Shown here in pieces: positions 11,316 to 22,307 of a stretch of 64,000 nt of DNA. The DNA lies in NCBI RefSeq assembly GCF_036588685.1, contig NC_086382.1, positions 3,633,001-3,697,000 on the forward strand, read 5' to 3'. The notes under the pieces are model-generated. The model was not told where the DNA came from and made no database searches. It saw only the letters and a list, made by a program, of their open reading frames with translations. This stretch comes from Mytilus trossulus. Taxonomy: Eukaryota; Mollusca; Bivalvia; Mytilida; Mytilidae. Made by a program: the position numbers and the translations under genes. Position 1 is the first letter of the stretch. Each line of letters starts with the position of its first letter.

Positions 11316-13019
11316 TTATGCCATGTCAAATTTGAGGAGGACCCCATTGCTGGACACGACATACAGTTTGTTAGTATGAAAATAAATTCCGAATGATTCC
11401 TGAATTCCATCTTTTGCAGTGAGTAATGTTCTGCTGTTTTCACCATCTGCTGATATCACCACGACACGTTTGTTATTCGAAATCACGTAAACGATGCCGT
11501 GTTGATCAACAGCTATTCCAGTAGGACCACTCATAATTGATTCGTTCTTGTATTCCCAAAGTTTGTCTCCACTTACACTGTAGCATTTTACCGTAGAATC
11601 ATTTTCCGTATAGTAAAGAATCTCACTTGAGGTTGCTATGTAACTACACTCGTTTTGTATGGTGCAATCCTTGACAAATGCAAGTTTACGTATTTTATAG
11701 TTTGACAGTTGGATCCATACGATCCCTTTCCCTTTTTCACAGTATATAATCTGTCCCTGTCTGTATGTAATACCTCGACCAGAGCCTGTGTTGAATGTTT
11801 TGGTAACTTGTTTGGTCATTGTGTCTATGATTTGTATTTTATTGAAGTTAAAAATTGTAACAGCTACCGTTTTGTCATCAATGCATGTAACATCAAACGG
11901 TTTTAGAGGATGGAGAGGTATTTCAGTATCTAAATTTCCATCACTTTGTACAATAATTAATCTCTTATTGTACTGACAGTCCGCAAATATTATCCTTCCA
12001 TCAGGAAAGACTGACAATCCTGTTATACATGTTAACTTATGTCCTGCTGGAACCTTGACATCTCCTATTAATGATGCAGTAATGTCATCAATAGATTTAC
12101 TACGTGGTTGAACTGCCTTGAAAATCTGAGCCTGCTTTTGATGAACGTCGCCAATGACGATTGGCGATTTACTTTTTTCAATTTTTATTGATCCAAAGCC
12201 AGTAATTTTTGATAGTATGTCTATAATCTTATCGTCTATCTGGCATTTCAGACCTAATTGGCTAAATCCATCATCTATTGATATGTTTTTTACGTATTTT
12301 ATCTCCTCAGCGACGTCCCTTTCTAACATTCTACTACCAATGAAAGCCTGAAGATCGGATCCATGTTGTTTTACGGACATTAGATTTGTCTTCAAAATCT
12401 CGATCTCGTTCTTTTTTTCGGATAGCTTTTTTAGGAGGGTTTCAATTTTGAGTTTAAGTTGTGTTTCAGTTGTTTTCAAGTTGTCTATCATGTGTTTCTC
12501 TAATTCATCTAAGCGGGAGTTTATTTTTTGTCTTGTGTCTTTTATATCATTTAAGCTTTTTAAATGCTGTTGCTTTAATTCAACAAGATTGTCTTCCCGG
12601 TCCTTAACTACTCTTTCAATGTTGTCCTGAATATCTTTAAGAGACATCTCCAAGCTGTCAAACAAAGTGGAAGTTCTCGAAGACTTGATGGATTCGTCAA
12701 TAGGAAACATTCCGGTGCACTCTTTGTGGTTTTCGGATATGCAAATTAGACAACAAAGTTGATCATGACGTGGACAAAACATTTGGAATTTCCGGTCATG
12801 CGCTCTGCAATTCTGTTCAATTTTACAAATTTCAGCTGGAAGTTTCTTATAGTCGTCCATGGAAATGATCCCATGTTGTCTGGAAGCTTTCGACAAACTG
12901 TGATAAGTTTTGCAAGTCGTGCACAGTCCTTCGTCACATTCAGGACACCAGTAATTGGCAACGTTTGAAACATGTTGAGCATCACAAATCCCACATAGTA
13001 TAACATTTGAAACAGCCAT
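11316..13019 (-). CDS. RING-less TRIM-like protein A1 (B-box, coiled coil, beta-propeller)
   Basis: Intact frame of 567 residues. B-box 1 occupies about 9-49 (C9, C12, C25, C28, C33, C36, H49). B-box 2 covers about 71-101 (C71, H74, C82, C90, C93, H98, C101). A coiled coil runs about 120-235. An NHL-like beta-propeller fills about 325-567, with repeated motifs such as GLSVFPDGRIIFAD and GIAVDQHGIVYVIS. There is no RING, so E3 ligase activity would need a partner; it probably acts as a cytoplasmic adaptor, possibly in immunity (family inference). The frame is open 8 codons further upstream, but I chose the ATG at 13019 because all paralogues start there and because on the minus strand the preceding bases (TTTTTCAG) form a 3' splice site, implying a 5'-UTR intron. 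The stop TAA runs into AATAAA, a possible polyadenylation signal. Confidence 0.9.
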   Translation of the reverse strand: MAVSNVILCGICDAQHVSNVANYWCPECDEGLCTTCKTYHSLSKASRQHGIISMDDYKKLPAEICKIEQNCRAHDRKFQMFCPRHDQLCCLICISENHKECTGMFPIDESIKSSRTSTLFDSLEMSLKDIQDNIERVVKDREDNLVELKQQHLKSLNDIKDTRQKINSRLDELEKHMIDNLKTTETQLKLKIETLLKKLSEKKNEIEILKTNLMSVKQHGSDLQAFIGSRMLERDVAEEIKYVKNISIDDGFSQLGLKCQIDDKIIDILSKITGFGSIKIEKSKSPIVIGDVHQKQAQIFKAVQPRSKSIDDITASLIGDVKVPAGHKLTCITGLSVFPDGRIIFADCQYNKRLIIVQSDGNLDTEIPLHPLKPFDVTCIDDKTVAVTIFNFNKIQIIDTMTKQVTKTFNTGSGRGITYRQGQIIYCEKGKGIVWIQLSNYKIRKLAFVKDCTIQNECSYIATSSEILYYTENDSTVKCYSVSGDKLWEYKNESIMSGPTGIAVDQHGIVYVISNNKRVVVISADGENSRTLLTAKDGIQESFGIYFHTNKLYVVSSNGVLLKFDMA

Positions 13020-13489
13020 CTGAAAAAGTAATGAATATGTCAAAACAGATATTGATACAAAACTTTGAATTTAATGAAAAAAAAACACAAGATTTTTTAT
13101 CCAAGGAATAGATTACCTTAGCCGTATTTGTCAAAACTTTTGGAATTTTGAGCCTTCAATGCTCGTCAACTCTGTACTTGTTTGGCTTTATAACTATTTT
13201 GATCTGAATGTAACTGATGAGTCTTATGTAGACGAGACGCGCGTCTTGCATATTAAATTATAGTTCTGGTACCTTTAATAACTATTGAAACATGTGATCA
13301 GCATAATGTTTGTAATGTGTCTATGTTTTACTCATTGCATTTAAAACATACGAAAGTTTCGAAACGGTGCCATTAAATGTACTACAGAGGGTGTTCTCGA
13401 AAATTCCTAAACCCCAAAAAACAGGTAGTTTCCCCAAATTAGATTATTTTGATAGTGTTTAAACTGATACAAGATTCAGTAAATTGTAC
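13020..13489. other. 5' flank of A1 with a dispersed repeat piece
   Basis: 13370-13440 matches the flank of A2 (39380-39440), sharing 'acaggtagtttccc' and neighbouring bases; the A3 flank (52510-52565) is weaker. The match then breaks, and equivalent sequence resumes near 25.1-25.26 kb, so about 11.7 kb was inserted here. 13195-13290 is a dispersed repeat with the palindromic GACGCGCGTC block. Confidence 0.6.
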
Positions 13490-15579
13490 ACCAGACACAA
13501 GTTGTTTCCTTTTTCCTTTTTTCTTTTTCGATATTCGAATTTTGAAAAATATTACGTCCAAACTGAATATTTTTTTCCCCTCAAAATTTTTTTTCACAAT
13601 TTTTTTTTCTCAAAATTTTTTTCCTAATTTTTTTTCGTTTCTTATTTATTTTCTATTTCCTTATTCGATTTTCATTTCCTTATTCGGTTTCTTTTTCCTT
13701 ATTCGATTTTCATTTCCTTATTCAGTTTCTTTTTCCTTATTTGGTTTCTATTTCCTTATTCGATTTGCATTTCCTTATTCGATTTGCATTTCCTTATTCG
13801 GTTTCTTTTTCCTTATTCGATTCCTTTTTCAATATTCGATTTTCATTTCCTTATTCCTTTTTTTGTTTCCTTATTCGGTTTCTGTTCTCTTATTTGATTT
13901 TCGTTTCCTTATTATATTTTCATTTCCTTTTTCGATTTTCTTTTCCTTTTTCGGTTTCTATTTCCTTATTTGATTTTCATTTCCTTATTCGGTTTCCTTA
14001 GTCCAAACTGATTTTTTTCCCCTCCAATTTTTTTTTCACAATTCTTAAAGTTTTGTCACAAAAAGTTTTTCCTCAAAATTTTTTCCTCATATTTTTTTCC
14101 TCAAATAATTTTTTTCGTTTCCTTATTTGGTTTCTTTTTCTTTATTCGGTTTCTATTTCCTTATTCGATTTTTGTTTCCTTATCCGGTTTCTTTTTCCTT
14201 ATTCAATTTTCATTTCCTCATTCAGTTTCTTTTTCTTTATTCGTTTTCTATTTCCTTATTCGATTTTCATTTCCTAATTCGGTTTCCTCTTCCAAATTCG
14301 ATTTCATTTCCTTTTTCAGTTTCTTTTTCCTCATTCGGTTTCTATTTCGAATTCCTTATTCGATTTTCATTTCCTTATTTGATTTTCATTTCCTTATTCG
14401 TTTTCTTTTTAGTTATTTGATTTTCATTTCCTTATTCCGTTTCCATTTTCTTATTCGATTTTCATTTCCTTATTCAGTGTCTTTTTCCTTATTTCGATTT
14501 TCATTCCTTATTCGGTTTCTTTTCCCTTATCCAATTTCTATTTCCTTATTCGATTTTCATTTCCTTTTTCGATTTAGGAAATAGAAACTGAAGAAGGAAA
14601 AAGAAAACGAATATTGAAAAAGGAACCGAATAAGGAAATGAAAATTTTATAAGGAAATAGAAACTGAATAAGGAAATAGAAACCGGACAAGGAAATGAAA
14701 ATCGAATGAGGAAATAGAAGCCGAATAAGAAAATAGAAACTGAATAAGGAAAAGGAAGCCGAATAAGGAAATGAAAATCGAATAAAAAATAGAAACCGAA
14801 TCAGGAAAAACTGAATAAGAAAATGAAAATCGAATAAGGAATGAAAATCGAAATGGAAAAAGAAACAGAATCAGGAAAAAGAAACAGAATAAGGAAATGA
14901 AAATCGAATAAGGTAATGAAAATCGAATAAGGAAATGAAAATCGATTAGGGAAATGAAAATCGAATAAGGAAATAGAAACAGAATAAGGAAAAAGAAACC
15001 GAAAAAGGAAAAAGAACCTGAATATGGAAATGAAAATGAAAATCGAATAAGGAAAAAGAAACCTAATAAGGAAATGAAAATCGAATACGGAAATGAAAAT
15101 CGAATAGGGAAATGAAAATTGTAAAAGGAAAAAGAAACCAAATAGGGAAAAAGAAATCGAATACGAAAAAATAAATCGAATAAGGAAAAAGAAACTGAAT
15201 ATGGAAATGAAAATCGAATAAGGAAAAAGAAACCGAATAAGGAAAAATAAATCGAATACGGAAAAAGAAACCTAATAAGGAAAAAGAAACCGAATAAGGA
15301 AATGAAAATCGAATAAGGAAAAAGAAACCAAATAAGGAAATGAAAATCAAATAAGGAAATAGAAAAAGAAAAAGAAAACGAAAAAAAAAAAAATTAGGAA
15401 AAAAATTTTGAGGAAAAAAAAATTTGTGAAAAAAAAAATTTGAGAAAAAAAATTTTGAGGAAAAAGATTTTGAGGGGAAAAAAAATTTGGGAAACAAAAA
15501 TTTAAGGGGAAAAAAAAATCTGTGGAAATTTAAAAATTTGAATATTGAAAAAGGAAAAAGGAAACAACTTGTGTTTGGT
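13490..15579. mobile_element. 2.09-kb foldback (FB-type) element built of short repeats
   Basis: Outer ends are inverted repeats: the left end reads ACCAGACACAAGTTGTTTCC, and the right end is its complement with one mismatch. The left arm (13490 to about 14572) is a pyrimidine-rich array of 17-19-bp units such as TTTCCTTATTCGATTTTCA. The right arm (to 15579) is the same in reverse complement (AAGGAAATGAAAATCGAATA), with almost no spacer. Drosophila FB elements have this organisation. No transposase gene is present; the Phe/Ser/Leu-rich frames in both arms are repeat translations. No target duplication is evident. The strand asymmetry makes it prone to cruciform or triplex structure. Confidence 0.8.
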
Positions 15580-16298
15580 AAGTTCAAAAATTCTAATCAT
15601 ACAAAAATGTGACCGTGACCATTGGTGACTGAGAAAATGGGTCCAGATGAGATTTATATACATTTTCAGTTTTTTGCATTTTTGCAATGCTACTAATGTG
15701 CTAACCATGAATACAAAATTTTATGATGATATCTCAACTGGTTTCCAAAATACAGCATGTTTAAATTCGGCATGTATTATCGTAAATTATGCAAAATCAG
15801 AAAAATATGGAAAATCAACCAACATTCTAATTGTTTTCATTGGCAATAGGAATGTTGTAAATGTGTTCCACCACAATATTGTATTCTATTTTGTTCTTCC
15901 GGAACTGAATATCTAAATTGATGACAAAAAAACTAGTGTTTTGATGAATATTTATATGTAAAAGAAGTCGTTTCCATGGAAACAATAAATATTCTAGAAC
16001 TTTTTTTTTTCGTATTCTCTGAATGCCTTAATTTCTACAAATATTTTATGTGTTGTTTTGTGGTAATGTATTATCTTAATGCCATTGTCCACTATTCTAA
16101 ATTGTTTTCATATTGATATCTGAAATTAAGTCATGTAAGTGTCCTATTTAAGTTTTGGTTGGTTTTTAGTTATCGTACGACTTGAATGTGTGTTTTCTTT
16201 TATAAGACACATAAAAAAAACGCACCTAAACTTCATCAGATTTTTACCCAAATCAAATGAAATACAGATTTGAACTTGGTGGCATTGGTATTAGTTAT
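15580..16298. other. No gene seen
   Basis: AT-rich sequence between the foldback element and a hairpin. An 89-codon frame at 15647-15916 shows no recognisable feature. Confidence 0.5.
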
Positions 16299-16458
16299 AG
16301 AATAACTAATCGAAGAATTTGAATAGAGAAAAATATTCAACGAGCGACCGAACAACACATTAATTCACGAATGCGCGTAGCGCATGAGTTATTTATCAGT
16401 GTTCTTCGGTCACGAGTTGAATATTTTTCGATATTTGAATTCTTTGATTAGTTATTCT
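16299..16458. repeat. 160-bp imperfect hairpin repeat
   Basis: The arms of about 54 bp run from AGAATAACTAATCGAAGAAT at the left to its near complement ATTCTTTGATTAGTTATTCT at the right, and include 'aaaatattcaac' and 'gaccgaa' blocks. The centre holds a small palindrome, GCGCGTAGCGC. This looks like a foldback MITE common in mussels (the family is from memory). No coding content. Confidence 0.75.
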
Positions 16459-16500
16459 TTTTATTACTTTGGCAAATAGCTCTTTTTTTATGAAATTAAT

Positions 16501-16777
16501 TGTTAAATTATTTGAATATATAGCATATAATTTGGTTTATAATTGTTTCGACAGCTGCATTTTATTGCTTGTTTGAGAAGTTCTTCTCTTAATGATCCAT
16601 AACGACTTTCGGGTGATTGTTTTTGTTTCTGTGTCTCGTCGAGATTTTATAGCCTAGCAGTCAGATAGCGGTCAGACCATAGGCGTTAAAATAATCATTA
16701 TTGAAATTATTTTGATAGATAACGCTGTCTTCTTCTTTTGATCAGTTTCGTTAGCAGTTCTTGTCTTACCAAAAATA
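16501..16777 (+). repeat. Left 277-bp terminal direct repeat of the Ngaro-type element
   Basis: Identical to 22031-22307 except one base (C at 16725). It begins TGTTAAATTATTTGAATATA. It lies directly upstream of the gag start and presumably contains the element's promoter. Confidence 0.92.
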
Positions 16778-16830
16778 TATGCAAAGTTTAGTTTTTAACT
16801 CTTGAATGTTTTTACGGATCACTTAACATT

Positions 16831-18158
16831 ATGGCTTCTCGGAGAAAAAGGAAATCTACAAGTCGGTTTTCTCCGGATTCAATTGAAATCAGCAGACAAG
16901 AAAGTGACTGTTCGTCTTGGACAGTTAAGAAGTTCAAGGAAGAACTGACACATATTGGAATAAACATTACTTCAAAATTAAGTAAAACAGTGTTACAACA
17001 AATTTATTTTGATAATCTCAAATCAGTTTCCGAACCTGAACAATTGTCAAATGAAGACCAGGAAGTCTCGCCAACTTTACCTAATGTGACCAGTAATTCG
17101 TCTAATGAGCTTCCACTTTTGATCGGAAATTTAACAGAAGTTGTTATAGGATTAAGGGATTCAATGAATTCTAACACCAATAGGAATAATTCTAATACTT
17201 CTTTATCAGCGGATTTTTCCGGGAATATACAAGATACAAGACGAAATAGATTTCAACAAGTGCACACAGCAGATGAGCATGTGTTTTCATTATACAAATG
17301 GTACGGTGTTTCTCCTAGTGAAAGCGATTGCGGGATAAATCCCACCCTTAACACATCTACAGCTACTATTAACGGAGTGCCGTCATCATCTGTTCCTTTT
17401 TTGGATATAATTTCACCAGCGCTTAAAAAGCAAATTATTGAAGGTAGGGACGTTAATTTAGCCGGATTACTTATGAAAGATTACGAATCCGTTCAGGCAG
17501 CTAGTACTTTACTTACTAGCAGTGGTCTTGAAATTAATTTGCCAGGTAAAAGGATATCCGGCTACATAGAACACTCACTATTAAAGAGTTCGTTTGCGCT
17601 TTTGGCAAATATAAACGCGTCATGTGTAGGGTTTTTCATCAACGCAATGAAGAATTAGATTGTTACTTAGCTAACATTTTACAAATTGAATCTAGCTACG
17701 GTGAAAAATTTTACGAATATCATAAGCTTTTTGCTGCCAAAGCTGCAACTGCACTTCGCGATTTCAAAGTTAAATTTGACTGGGGAGTTAAAGACAATGA
17801 CATTCTTACGCTTTTAGCACCTCATGCAAGGCCAGAAGTTTGTAGACTTTGTTACGCTATTGATCACGGAAGAAATTTTTGCCCTCTTTCTTCTCAATCA
17901 GTAGAACGTAGTACTTATCCGAGGAATAGACCATCTTCCGATCGCGTCGATAGGAGGGGCAGAACACGAGTTTTGCACGATGGGAAAGAGGTCTGCAATA
18001 ACTATAACACGGCAAGGGGGTGTGCCAGACCGGGTTGTTCTTTAACTCATATTTGCAGTTCTTGTTTTGCTTTTCATTCCGCCTTTAACTGCAACAAAGA
18101 TACTAAAAGGAACAAATCTTCTAGAGGGTCGACTACAATCAACGAAAATACAAAATGA
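16831..18158 (+). pseudogene. gag-like gene of the Ngaro-type element, one frameshift
   Basis: The start ATG at 16831 has a good context (ATTATGGCT). The first frame runs to 17658; the homologous frame continues from about 17622 to 18158, the shift falling at the T run 17632-17636, where one T seems missing. The N-terminus is basic, followed by a SAP-like helix pair (about residues 30-65) and a Ser/Asn-rich linker. The second half ends in a Cys/His cluster (C..YN..GC....C..TH.C..C...H....C) typical of DIRS-order Gag. It should package element RNA. The stop TGA overlaps the next ATG (ATGA, 18155-18158). Because the terminal repeats are nearly identical, the shift could also be an assembly error. 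Confidence 0.75.
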
Positions 18159-19784
18159 CTAGTAACAATTCCTGTTATCAAAATTCACCTATCAATGTTA
18201 ACTTGTTACGTGATTTATTGCAAACGCATCCAGATATAAATTTTGTTAATTATCTTTGTAGTGGTATTAACGAGGGTTTTGACACTATGATTAAATGTAC
18301 TGATTTACCGACACTTGAATGTAAGAATAACTTTTCTGCTCGCTCTCAACCTTTATCTGTGCGGGAACTTATTAACAAAGAATGTGAAAAAGGTTTCTTG
18401 TCAGGTCCGTATAAAATTCCACCGTTTAACTATTATCGAGTCAGCCCTTTGGGACTTGCTGTCGGAAAGTACTCCGGGAAAAAAGTGTCTTATATTGGAT
18501 TTATCAGCCCCACATGACGATGATGATAATTGTAGTATTAACGACTTGATCAGTAAGGAAGATTGTTCAATGACGTATGTCAGAATAGATGATGTGATCA
18601 AAGTTATACGAAAATTAGGTCGTTTTTCATTGTGTTCAAAGTTCGATATAGAGGCCGCTTTCAAACAATTAGGTATAAGAAAGGACCAGTGGCATTTATT
18701 TTGCATTAAATGGTGTAAAGAATACTTTTTCTTTAATAGATTAGCGTTTGATTGTAGAAGCTCGCCAATTATTTTCGATAACTTATCCAGAGCGATTTGT
18801 TGGATTGCTACTAATATCTACAAAATTGAATATATATTTCATCTTTTAGACGATTTCTCGACTATAGATAAACCTGATTCTTGCGCAGAGAGAACTATGG
18901 CATTAATGCTTACTCTTTTTAAAAGACTTAATATTCCACTGGCTAAACACAAGGTTGTAGGCCCTTGTACAGTTATCGAATATTTGGGTATTATACTTGA
19001 TACGGAAAAGATGGAGACCCGCTTGCCTTTAGATAAAACAAGTCGCATAAGTGAATTTATCAAGAAGTTTTTAAACAGACAATCTTGTACTAAACGTGAA
19101 CTTCTACAATTGTTAGGGCATTTAAATTTTGCTATGCGGGTTATAATTCCGGGTCGTTCTTTTGTCTCATACCTAATATATTTATCAACAACTGTCAAGG
19201 ATCTCAAAGACAAAATATATTTGACCGATGAATGTCGTACCGATTTGCGTTTTTGGTACTCGTTTTTGGTAAACTGGAATGGCATTAATATGTTTTATGA
19301 TTCTGACTATACTAGTGTTAGGGATATCGAACTATATACAGATGCGGCTTCTACCATTGGTTATGGTGGCTATTTCAAGGGAAAATGGTTTTGTTCTCCT
19401 TGGCCGGATGATTTAAATTCTCCATGCGAAAAGAAATTTTCCATGGCTTTTCTAGAACTCTATCCTATAGTCGTTGCAGCCATCTTATGGGGTCATTCAT
19501 GGACAACTAAAAGAATTTTATTTCGATGTGACAATGAAGCCACCGTATATATTGTTAATAAAGGCCGTTCCAGATGTTTATTGATAATGAAACTTATGAG
19601 AACTCTTACTTTGTATGCCTGTATAAATAATTTTTGTTTTCGCGCCGAACACGTTCCTGGAGTTCAGAATAATATCAGTGACTCTCTTTCTCGTTTACAG
19701 CTAGAGCGGTTCAAGATACTTGCACCTTTAGCGGACAAAGTACCTCACAAGTGCCCGCCAGTCTCACGAGTAATGTGGCATTAA
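18155..19784 (+). pseudogene. Reverse transcriptase and RNase H of the Ngaro-type element, one frameshift
   Basis: The ORF opens at 18155. A shift at the A run 18479-18484 moves reading to the frame ending at 19784. RT motifs are LxxSPLG..VGK, LILDLSAPH, the D-I-E-A-A-F-K-Q block, and a catalytic LLDDFS box (LDD in place of YVDD, as in DIRS-order enzymes). RNase H follows: ELYTDAAS..GYGG, LELYPIVVAA, a CDNEAT block, and N-N-I-S-D-S-L-S-R at the end. It would copy element RNA into cDNA in the nucleus or cytoplasm. All catalytic boxes are readable apart from the one shift, which lies between RT boxes. Confidence 0.82.
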
Positions 19785-20780
19785 AGTCTACAGTATCGGA
19801 TTTATGGCGACATGTGTTATCAACTAGAACATCTCAGACGTATAAAGTTGGATATCGAGCTTATACTGCATTTCTGGCTAATAACGGGGTTGTCTGGTTA
19901 GGTAAACCTATGCCTCCGATTTCTGAGGATATTTTGATTTATTTTGTCGCACATTGTTACAAAAACTTGAGACTTTTACATACAACCATTAAATTGTATT
20001 TATGTGGAATTCGGTTTTTATTATATCCAAAGTAACTGTGACCATCCATTTGATTATACAAATGAATCGACACTCCTTAGACTCAATATGATAATGCGCG
20101 CCATCAAACGTATACAAGGAGAGCATAATTCAAAACCACGTCTTCCTATTACTTTTCAGGTACTTGGGAGAATTTGCAATTCTCTTAGAGCAGGTGTTTT
20201 CTCTACCTTTACTGATTGTATGTTAGAAACGGCCTGTACAGTAGCCTTTTTTGGATTTCTTAGATGTGGTGAATTTACAGTTTCAAAACATTTTGATTTT
20301 ACTGTAAATCTAAGTGTAACGGATGTTGAGATTCTCGATTCTTATGCTATTTCACACCTTAAAACCTCAAAAACAGATCCTTTTCGTAAAGGTGTCAGTA
20401 TACAGCTTCACAAATCCGATCATTCCATTTGTCCTTTCTCTGCTGTCCAAAAGTATATTGCAATCAGGAAGGGTAGAGAAGCATCTTTTTGTTTTTCAGA
20501 TCCATTGTTTGTCAAAGAGAATGGTAACGCTTTAGACCGGGACTTTTTCATCAGAAGTCTAAGACATGTACTAGATATTTGTGGGTACAACTCAAGCTTA
20601 TACAATGGTCATTCCTTTAGAATTGGTGCCAGTACATCGGCAGGATCCGTTAATATTCAAGATCATCTTATCAAAACACTTGGTCGGTGGACATCAGACA
20701 GTTATTGTCGTTATATTCGTATTTCCAATGACACTATTCGAAAAGCACAGAAGTCTTTGACATTGTCTAAAAATACCTGA
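19751..20780 (+). pseudogene. Tyrosine recombinase of the Ngaro-type element, one frameshift
   Basis: The frame overlaps the RT end by about 34 bp, as usual in such elements, and could open earlier. It shifts at the T run 20015-20019 (one T too many) into the frame ending at 20780. Catalytic tyrosine-recombinase residues are present in order: Arg in FLRCGEF, HxxR in GHSFRIGAS, W in GRWTSDSY, and a Tyr in the following SYCRYIR segment. The N-terminal part has the core-binding fold pattern (SQTYKVGYRAYTAFL). The enzyme would integrate circular element DNA by strand exchange without target duplication. Inactive as written unless the shift is a sequencing error. Confidence 0.82.
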
Positions 20781-22030
20781 GTGATATTTGATATGTGGAC
20801 ATTATCGAACTTGAATGGATTACCAAGGACAATGAACTTTAATGTGAACTTGTTGACCATTACAGAACTTTTATGCGAATTACTATACTTGTTATGAAGT
20901 ATTCAGCCATACGAAGAGTTGCTGTTTGTCTTGCGATACACTTGGACTTATATTTGTACGTTTAGCAGAAGAAACAATGTATTTTAACTTTAAGTCTTAT
21001 CTATATAGTGACAATTATTTGAATTCGAATTTACCGATTTCATAGAATATTCAGCCGTTCGAAGAGTTGCTGTTTTCACCTGATACATGTTGGATTTATA
21101 TTTCACTGTGTTTACAGAACTTGTGTCATTGAGTTTTTTGCCAAAAAACGCGTATTTCAATTTAGAGCCTGCTTGGAATGTGAAAAGAAACACATGTGAA
21201 CCTTATAATTTTCTTAATATTCAGCCATGTGACGAGTTGCTGTTTTATTTTTCTAGATACATTCAAACTTTACAGTTATGTTTTGTGCATCATATTTGTA
21301 TATATTCATTTTGTTTCTCTCTCTCTCTCTCTCTAATACTTTTTCAGCACATGCGACTTGAAGGCTCCCTTTATACCCCCTTTTGAATTCCACCTCACTT
21401 AAAATCTTACCACTTGGGGGATTTCTCAGCTCATATATTTTTTTTTTTTTTTTTTTTAATATAATTTTTCATATAATCTGAGCAATGGTCATTCATTGCA
21501 TTTTTTATCACTGGTCAGTCTTTTAAATGACAATTTTTTATCCCCCAAGTTCTATCAACTTACAACTCACATTTCATTAGTTTTACTACAGTTGATAGGA
21601 CAAGTCACGTCGAATTTCCTGTCAACCACTGTTTCGCAAGCATCAATAGTTCGCGCAAACTACGCTTTACAACAGCTCAGGATTCAGGGAATTCGACGGG
21701 AAAATATTTTCATAATTAGCAAAAATATTTTCAAAATTAGCTGAGATGATTTCCCAAGGGCAATACTTATATAATTTTATTTTTTGTAATAAATTTATAT
21801 ATCTTTTATATTTGTCAGTTTTTCTCTGTTGAAATGTATTCGTTTCAGTCAGGCATTTTGTCTCTGTTATAGCACCACCAGCCACTTAATTACAGACTTG
21901 GTACAGGTCATTAAGGTCAATTACAAGTGTATACCAGTTGTAACCTACAGACGGTAATCAATGAGTCCTTAACTATGTCACAACGTAGTTATTTATAGTA
22001 TACCTTCATGGAGAAACTTTGTGGTATAAA
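20781..22030. other. 3' non-coding region of the Ngaro-type element with three diverged repeats
   Basis: The block ATTCAGCC-(3-5 bases)-GAAGAGTTGCTGTTT recurs at about 20900, 21047 and 21220, spaced about 147 and 173 bp. A CT microsatellite (21316-21334) and a long T run (about 21440-21457) follow. No open frame is convincing. The right-hand half of a split repeat would be expected here but was not recognised. Confidence 0.6.
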
Positions 22031-22307
22031 TGTTAAATTATTTGAATATATAGCATATAATTTGGTTTATAATTGTTTCGACAGCTGCATTTTATTGCTT
22101 GTTTGAGAAGTTCTTCTCTTAATGATCCATAACGACTTTCGGGTGATTGTTTTTGTTTCTGTGTCTCGTCGAGATTTTATAGCCTAGCAGTCAGATAGCG
22201 GTCAGACCATAGGCGTTAAAATAATCATTATTGAAATTATTTTGATAGATAACGATGTCTTCTTCTTTTGATCAGTTTCGTTAGCAGTTCTTGTCTTACC
22301 AAAAATA
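22031..22307 (+). repeat. Right 277-bp terminal direct repeat of the Ngaro-type element
   Basis: Matches 16501-16777 with one difference (A at 22255). The match ends at AAAAATA (22301-22307), beyond which the two flanks differ. Confidence 0.92.

Larger units (their letters stand above)
16501..22307 (+). mobile_element. Tyrosine-recombinase retrotransposon, Ngaro/DIRS type
   Basis: Gene order is gag-like, reverse transcriptase plus RNase H, then tyrosine recombinase, bracketed by 277-bp direct repeats (16501-16777 and 22031-22307). Instead of a DDE integrase there is a lambda-type recombinase, which places it in the DIRS order. Direct rather than inverted terminal repeats favour Ngaro. A full Ngaro arrangement has split repeats (A1, B1-A2-B2); I found only the A pair. 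The repeats differ at one base (C16725/A22255), so insertion looks recent, yet gag, RT and YR each carry a frameshift at a homopolymer. A 16-bp palindrome (ATTTCACATGTGAAAT, 22314-22329) lies just outside the right end. Confidence 0.85.

Noticed and set aside
11709-12968. Plus-strand frames across the TRIM-like gene A1 (and similar ones over A2, B1 and B2)
   Set aside because: Antisense shadows of real coding sequence, with no domain of their own.
13449-15587. Several 70-174-codon frames rich in Phe, Ser, Ile and Leu that look like membrane proteins
   Set aside because: They are translations of the simple-repeat arms of the foldback element, in both orientations and several frames, with no start context or domain.
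17622-20020. Programmed frameshifting in the Ngaro-type element
   Set aside because: Three shifts of differing direction at plain homopolymers without a canonical slippery heptamer; random indels or sequencing errors fit better.
16501-22307. LTR retrotransposon because of the terminal direct repeats
   Set aside because: It has a tyrosine recombinase instead of protease and DDE integrase, and no flanking target duplication was found.
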